Part shown: positions 61,118-64,000 of the stretch, piece after piece
How positions within the stretch are numbered: the first letter of the stretch is position 1
Layout: the number at the start of each line of letters is the position of its first letter
Source: JBCBCP01 sp039817385
GTDB lineage: Bacteria; Pseudomonadota; Alphaproteobacteria; Rhodobacterales; Rhodobacteraceae
Assembly (NCBI GenBank): GCA_039817385.1
Contig: JBCBVY010000002.1
Span: 62,001 to 126,000 of the forward strand
Direction of reading: 5' to 3'
Length of the DNA: 64,000 bases
Position numbers and translations under genes: made by a program
Notes under the pieces: generated by a model
Told to the model about the DNA's origin: nothing
The model's input: only the letters and a program-made list of their open reading frames with translations
The model's database searches: none

Positions 61118-62956
61118 ATGTTTCGCTTTTTCGAAAACCTTGTTGATCCCTATGGCCCTTATGCCGAAACCGACACGCCGCCCACGCGCCTTTGGCCGTT
61201 CCTGAAGGAGTATTCGCGCCCCTTCACGCGGGTTTTTGCCATCACGGCTTTCATGTCCGTGGTCGTCGCGGCGATTGAGGTTGGCCTGATCTACTACATG
61301 GGCCGGGTCGTGGACCTGCTGGATGAAGGCCCGCAGGTGGTGTGGGAGACTTACGGGCTCGAGCTGATCCTTGTCGCCGCTTTCATTCTTGTGGTGCGCC
61401 CCGCGTTGCAGGCGCTGGATGTGGCCCTTTTGAACAATACGATCTTGCCCAACTTTGGCACGTTGATCCGCTGGCGCGCGCACAAGCACGTCTTGCGGCA
61501 GTCCGTCGGCTGGTTCGAGAACGACTTTGCGGGCCGCATCGCCAACCGGATCATGCAAACCCCCCCGGCGGCGGGGGAGGTCGTGTTTCAGGTGTTTGAC
61601 GCGATTTCCTTCTCGCTCGCCTACCTCGTTGGCGCAGCGATCTTGCTGAGCGTCGCCGATCCGCGCCTGATGCTGCCGTTGGCAATCTGGCTTGTGCTCT
61701 ATGCGCTGCTGATCCGCTGGACCGTGAAACGGGTTGGCCCCGCGTCGCAAGCAGCCTCCGATGCGCGCAGCACGGTCACGGGCCGGGTGGTGGATGCCTA
61801 TACCAACATCCATTCGGTCAAGATGTTTGCCCACCACGCGCGCGAGTTGGACTACGCCAAGGACGCGATCGAGGAAACGCGCCGTACGTTCCAGGTGGAG
61901 ATGCGGATTTTTACGATCATGGACCTGAGCCTCGTGATCCTGAACGGTTTGCTGATCGTCGGGGTGGTCGGCTGGGCGCTCGCGCTGTGGATGCAGGGCG
62001 GAGCTTCGGTTGGGGCTGTGGCGGCGGCGACGGCGCTGACGCTGCGCCTTAACGCGATGACGGGCTGGATCATGTGGGCGCTCACCACGTTCTTCCGCCA
62101 GCTTGGTGTTGTCGAAGAAGGGATGGAGACAATCGCCCAGCCGATCACCCTTGTCGACAAACCGGGCGCGCCGCCGCTCAGCCTGAGCGATGGGCGGATC
62201 GCGCTTCAGGGGCTGACGCACCATTACGGGCGCGGCTCTGGCGGGCTGAACGGTATCGACCTGACGATTGAGCCGGGGCAGAAGGTTGGGCTTGTTGGCC
62301 GCTCTGGTGCGGGCAAGTCGACCCTCGTGAAGCTGCTCTTGCGGTTTTACGATCCAGAAAGCGGCCGCATTCTGATCGATGGGCAAGACGTGACAGAGGT
62401 GACGCAGGATTCCCTGCGGCTCAAGATCGGGATGGTGCAGCAAGATAGCTCGCTGCTGCACCGCTCGGTGCGGGACAATATCCTTTATGGCCGTCCCGAC
62501 GCCACCGAAGCCGAAGTGATCGAGGCCGCCCGTCAGGCCGAAGCGCATGAGTTCATTGAAACCCTGCGCGATCCGAAGGGGAACGAAGGCTACGACGCGC
62601 AAGTGGGCGAGCGCGGCGTGAAGCTCTCTGGCGGGCAACGGCAGCGGGTGACGCTGGCCCGGGTGATCCTGAAAAACGCGCCCATCCTCGTGTTGGATGA
62701 AGCAACCTCTGCGCTTGATTCCGAAGTTGAGGAGGCGATCCAGCGCACGCTGTACGGGATGATGGAGGGCAAGACGGTGATTGCCATTGCCCACCGCCTC
62801 TCTACCATCGCGCAGATGGACCGCATCCTCGTGCTCGACGCTGGTATGATCGTCGAAGATGGCAGCCATGACGCGCTTCTGGCGCGGGGCGGGCTATATG
62901 CCGAATTCTGGGCACGTCAATCCGGCGGGTTCATCGGGACGGAGGCCGCCGAGTGA
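61118..62956 (+). CDS. ABC transporter, fused permease-ATPase (exporter type)
   Basis: 612 residues. Six-helix type I exporter domain (about 35-330), then an ATPase with Walker A GLVGRSGAGKST, Q-loop MVQQDSSLLHRSV, signature LSGGQRQRVTLARV, Walker B ILVLDEATSALD and the H-loop IAHRLST. MsbA/multidrug-type half transporter, followed directly by a second, similar half transporter (GTGA overlap), so a heterodimer is likely. Cargo unknown. Confidence 0.94.
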   Translation: MFRFFENLVDPYGPYAETDTPPTRLWPFLKEYSRPFTRVFAITAFMSVVVAAIEVGLIYYMGRVVDLLDEGPQVVWETYGLELILVAAFILVVRPALQALDVALLNNTILPNFGTLIRWRAHKHVLRQSVGWFENDFAGRIANRIMQTPPAAGEVVFQVFDAISFSLAYLVGAAILLSVADPRLMLPLAIWLVLYALLIRWTVKRVGPASQAASDARSTVTGRVVDAYTNIHSVKMFAHHARELDYAKDAIEETRRTFQVEMRIFTIMDLSLVILNGLLIVGVVGWALALWMQGGASVGAVAAATALTLRLNAMTGWIMWALTTFFRQLGVVEEGMETIAQPITLVDKPGAPPLSLSDGRIALQGLTHHYGRGSGGLNGIDLTIEPGQKVGLVGRSGAGKSTLVKLLLRFYDPESGRILIDGQDVTEVTQDSLRLKIGMVQQDSSLLHRSVRDNILYGRPDATEAEVIEAARQAEAHEFIETLRDPKGNEGYDAQVGERGVKLSGGQRQRVTLARVILKNAPILVLDEATSALDSEVEEAIQRTLYGMMEGKTVIAIAHRLSTIAQMDRILVLDAGMIVEDGSHDALLARGGLYAEFWARQSGGFIGTEAAE

Positions 62957-64000
62957 CACCATTGTGGAAACGACTTGTCACAATCAATGCCTTTCAGGAG
63001 GCCGAAGGCCCGCCGCCGCAGACACTGTGGCCCTTCCTGCGCTGGTGCCTGCAGGGCGCGTGGCCCGCGTTGTGGTTTGCGGCGCTCGTGTCCGCGATGG
63101 CAGGCGCGATGGAGGCGGTAACGGCGCTGATCCTCGGCTTGGTGATCGATGCATCGTTAACGCTGGGGCCAGATGGGTTTTTCAGCGTTCAGAACCTAGG
63201 GCTGATCTTGGGTGCGCTGGCGTTTTTCCTCGTGGCGCGGCCAGTGCTCTTTGGGCTGAGTTCGGCGACAAATTCGATGGTGGTGCAGCCAAATGTGAAC
63301 CCGCTGGTGCTGGCGCGGCTGCATCGCTGGACGCTGGGCCAATCCGTTGGCTTTTTTGACGACGACTTCGCGGGGCGCATCGCGCAAAAGCAGATGCAGG
63401 CGGCGCGGGCGGTCACGGATGTGGTATCCGAATTCATCAACGTGATTGCTTTCGCGCTTGCCTCGCTGGTCGGTTCGGTCCTGTTGCTGGTGGCCATCGA
63501 TTGGCGCGTGGCACTGGGCTTTGCGGTCTGGCTGGTGCTTTATTTCGCGCTCATCCGTTGGTTCCTGCCGCGCATTCGCGCGCGGTCGGCGGACCGGGCC
63601 GGGGCCCGGGCGACGGTGTCGGGGCAGGTCGTCGATACGATCACCAACATCAAGACGGTAAAGCTTTTCGCCCATGACGATCACGAGGACCGAGCAGCGC
63701 TTGGCGCGATTGAGACGTTTCGCATTTCCGCCTTTCGGTTTGGCGCGCTTGCCGCCGGGTTCCGGCTGGCGCTGATGAGCCTTGCGGGGCTTTTGCCGAT
63801 CCTTCTGCTCGGCGGTACGTTGGTGCTTTGGCAGATGGGGCAAGCGTCGCAGGGGGATATCGTGGCTGCGGGCGCTGTCGCGATCCGCACCGCGCAAATG
63901 ACCGGCTGGGTGTCTTTCACGCTGATGGCCATCTATTCGAACATTGGCGAGGTTGAGGACGGCATCCGCACCCTGACCCCGCGCAACCGGCTGGAGGATA
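62953..64000 (+). CDS. ABC transporter, second exporter half (partial, cut by window end)
   Basis: GTG start overlapping the previous stop; 349 codons are visible and the frame stays open to base 64,000. Only the membrane domain is inside: helices such as ALWFAALVSAMAGAMEAVTA and LPILLLGGTLVLWQMGQ, and the conserved loop FFDDDFAGRIAQKQMQAARA that parallels WFENDFAGRIANRIMQ in the first protein. The ATPase domain must follow beyond the window. Paralogue of the preceding gene. Confidence 0.92.
   Translation, partial: MTPLWKRLVTINAFQEAEGPPPQTLWPFLRWCLQGAWPALWFAALVSAMAGAMEAVTALILGLVIDASLTLGPDGFFSVQNLGLILGALAFFLVARPVLFGLSSATNSMVVQPNVNPLVLARLHRWTLGQSVGFFDDDFAGRIAQKQMQAARAVTDVVSEFINVIAFALASLVGSVLLLVAIDWRVALGFAVWLVLYFALIRWFLPRIRARSADRAGARATVSGQVVDTITNIKTVKLFAHDDHEDRAALGAIETFRISAFRFGALAAGFRLALMSLAGLLPILLLGGTLVLWQMGQASQGDIVAAGAVAIRTAQMTGWVSFTLMAIYSNIGEVEDGIRTLTPRNRLED

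Noticed and set aside
61040..62869. 609-codon frame opposite the first ABC exporter gene
   Set aside because: Shadow of a membrane/ATPase gene; the low-complexity translation has no hydrophobic helices or motifs.

Overview
The window is a stretch of a high-GC alphaproteobacterial chromosome. It carries most of an aerobic anoxygenic photosynthesis gene cluster (about 1-32,580), followed by ordinary metabolic genes (32,600-64,000). The oxygen-dependent cyclase AcsF, the spheroidene monooxygenase CrtA, a PufC tetraheme reaction-centre cytochrome and the gene order all point to a Rhodobacteraceae member of the Roseobacter group. The genus cannot be told from the sequence alone. No tRNA, rRNA, CRISPR array, insertion sequence or phage gene was seen, and no gene-free stretch exceeds 300 bases.

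Photosynthesis cluster. The rightward block bchH(3' end)-bchL-bchM-lhaA-puhA-puhB-puhC-orf-acsF-puhE-hemA makes bacteriochlorophyll precursors and assembles the reaction centre and LH1. It ends with a pseudoazurin gene and a hairpin terminator. A leftward operon crtA-bchI-bchD-bchO follows, then rightward crtI-crtB-tspO, leftward crtD-crtC, and a long rightward run crtE-crtF-bchC-bchX-bchY-bchZ-pufQ-pufB-pufA-pufL-pufM-pufC. That run ends in a strong terminator, followed by dxs (isoprenoid precursor supply). Pairs of TGT-N12-ACA palindromes (PpsR/CrtJ-type operators) lie at the three expected control points: crtA/crtI, crtD/crtE and in front of bchC. Light-independent protochlorophyllide reductase (bchN, bchB), bchF, bchE/J, bchG/bchP, ppsR and LH2 genes are not in the window. 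Some of these probably lie just to the left.

Right-hand part. From 32,611 to 44,808 the genes are mostly leftward and overlapping: a family-5 peptide/opine-type ABC importer (substrate-binding protein set apart from its permeases and double ATPase), aldehyde dehydrogenase, SDR, two cupins, a P1-type aminopeptidase, an alpha/beta hydrolase and a TTC38-like TPR protein. A histone-deacetylase-family amidohydrolase sits on the opposite strand. After that come a small Hsp70/YegD-like protein, an M20 deacylase, a class III CoA-transferase, malic enzyme, a PfkB kinase, exported MsrA, a sulfotransferase-like protein, argG, ilvA, an Hpt protein divergent from a receiver-SpoIIE phosphatase, two NUDIX hydrolases, Hsp33, a CCA-adding-type enzyme and a tandem ABC exporter pair (the second cut by the window end).

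The observations most worth a second look are: a pseudoazurin where this group usually has cytochrome c2; two near-identical structured intergenic elements, with a compensatory stem change, placed in front of bchL and bchZ; a 30-codon mini-ORF over two perfect hairpins that links acsF to puhE; a crtC reading frame with no canonical start codon near its expected N-terminus; a probably leaderless crtI whose start lies in an operator; and a perfect 37-base palindrome beside the ABC substrate-binding gene.
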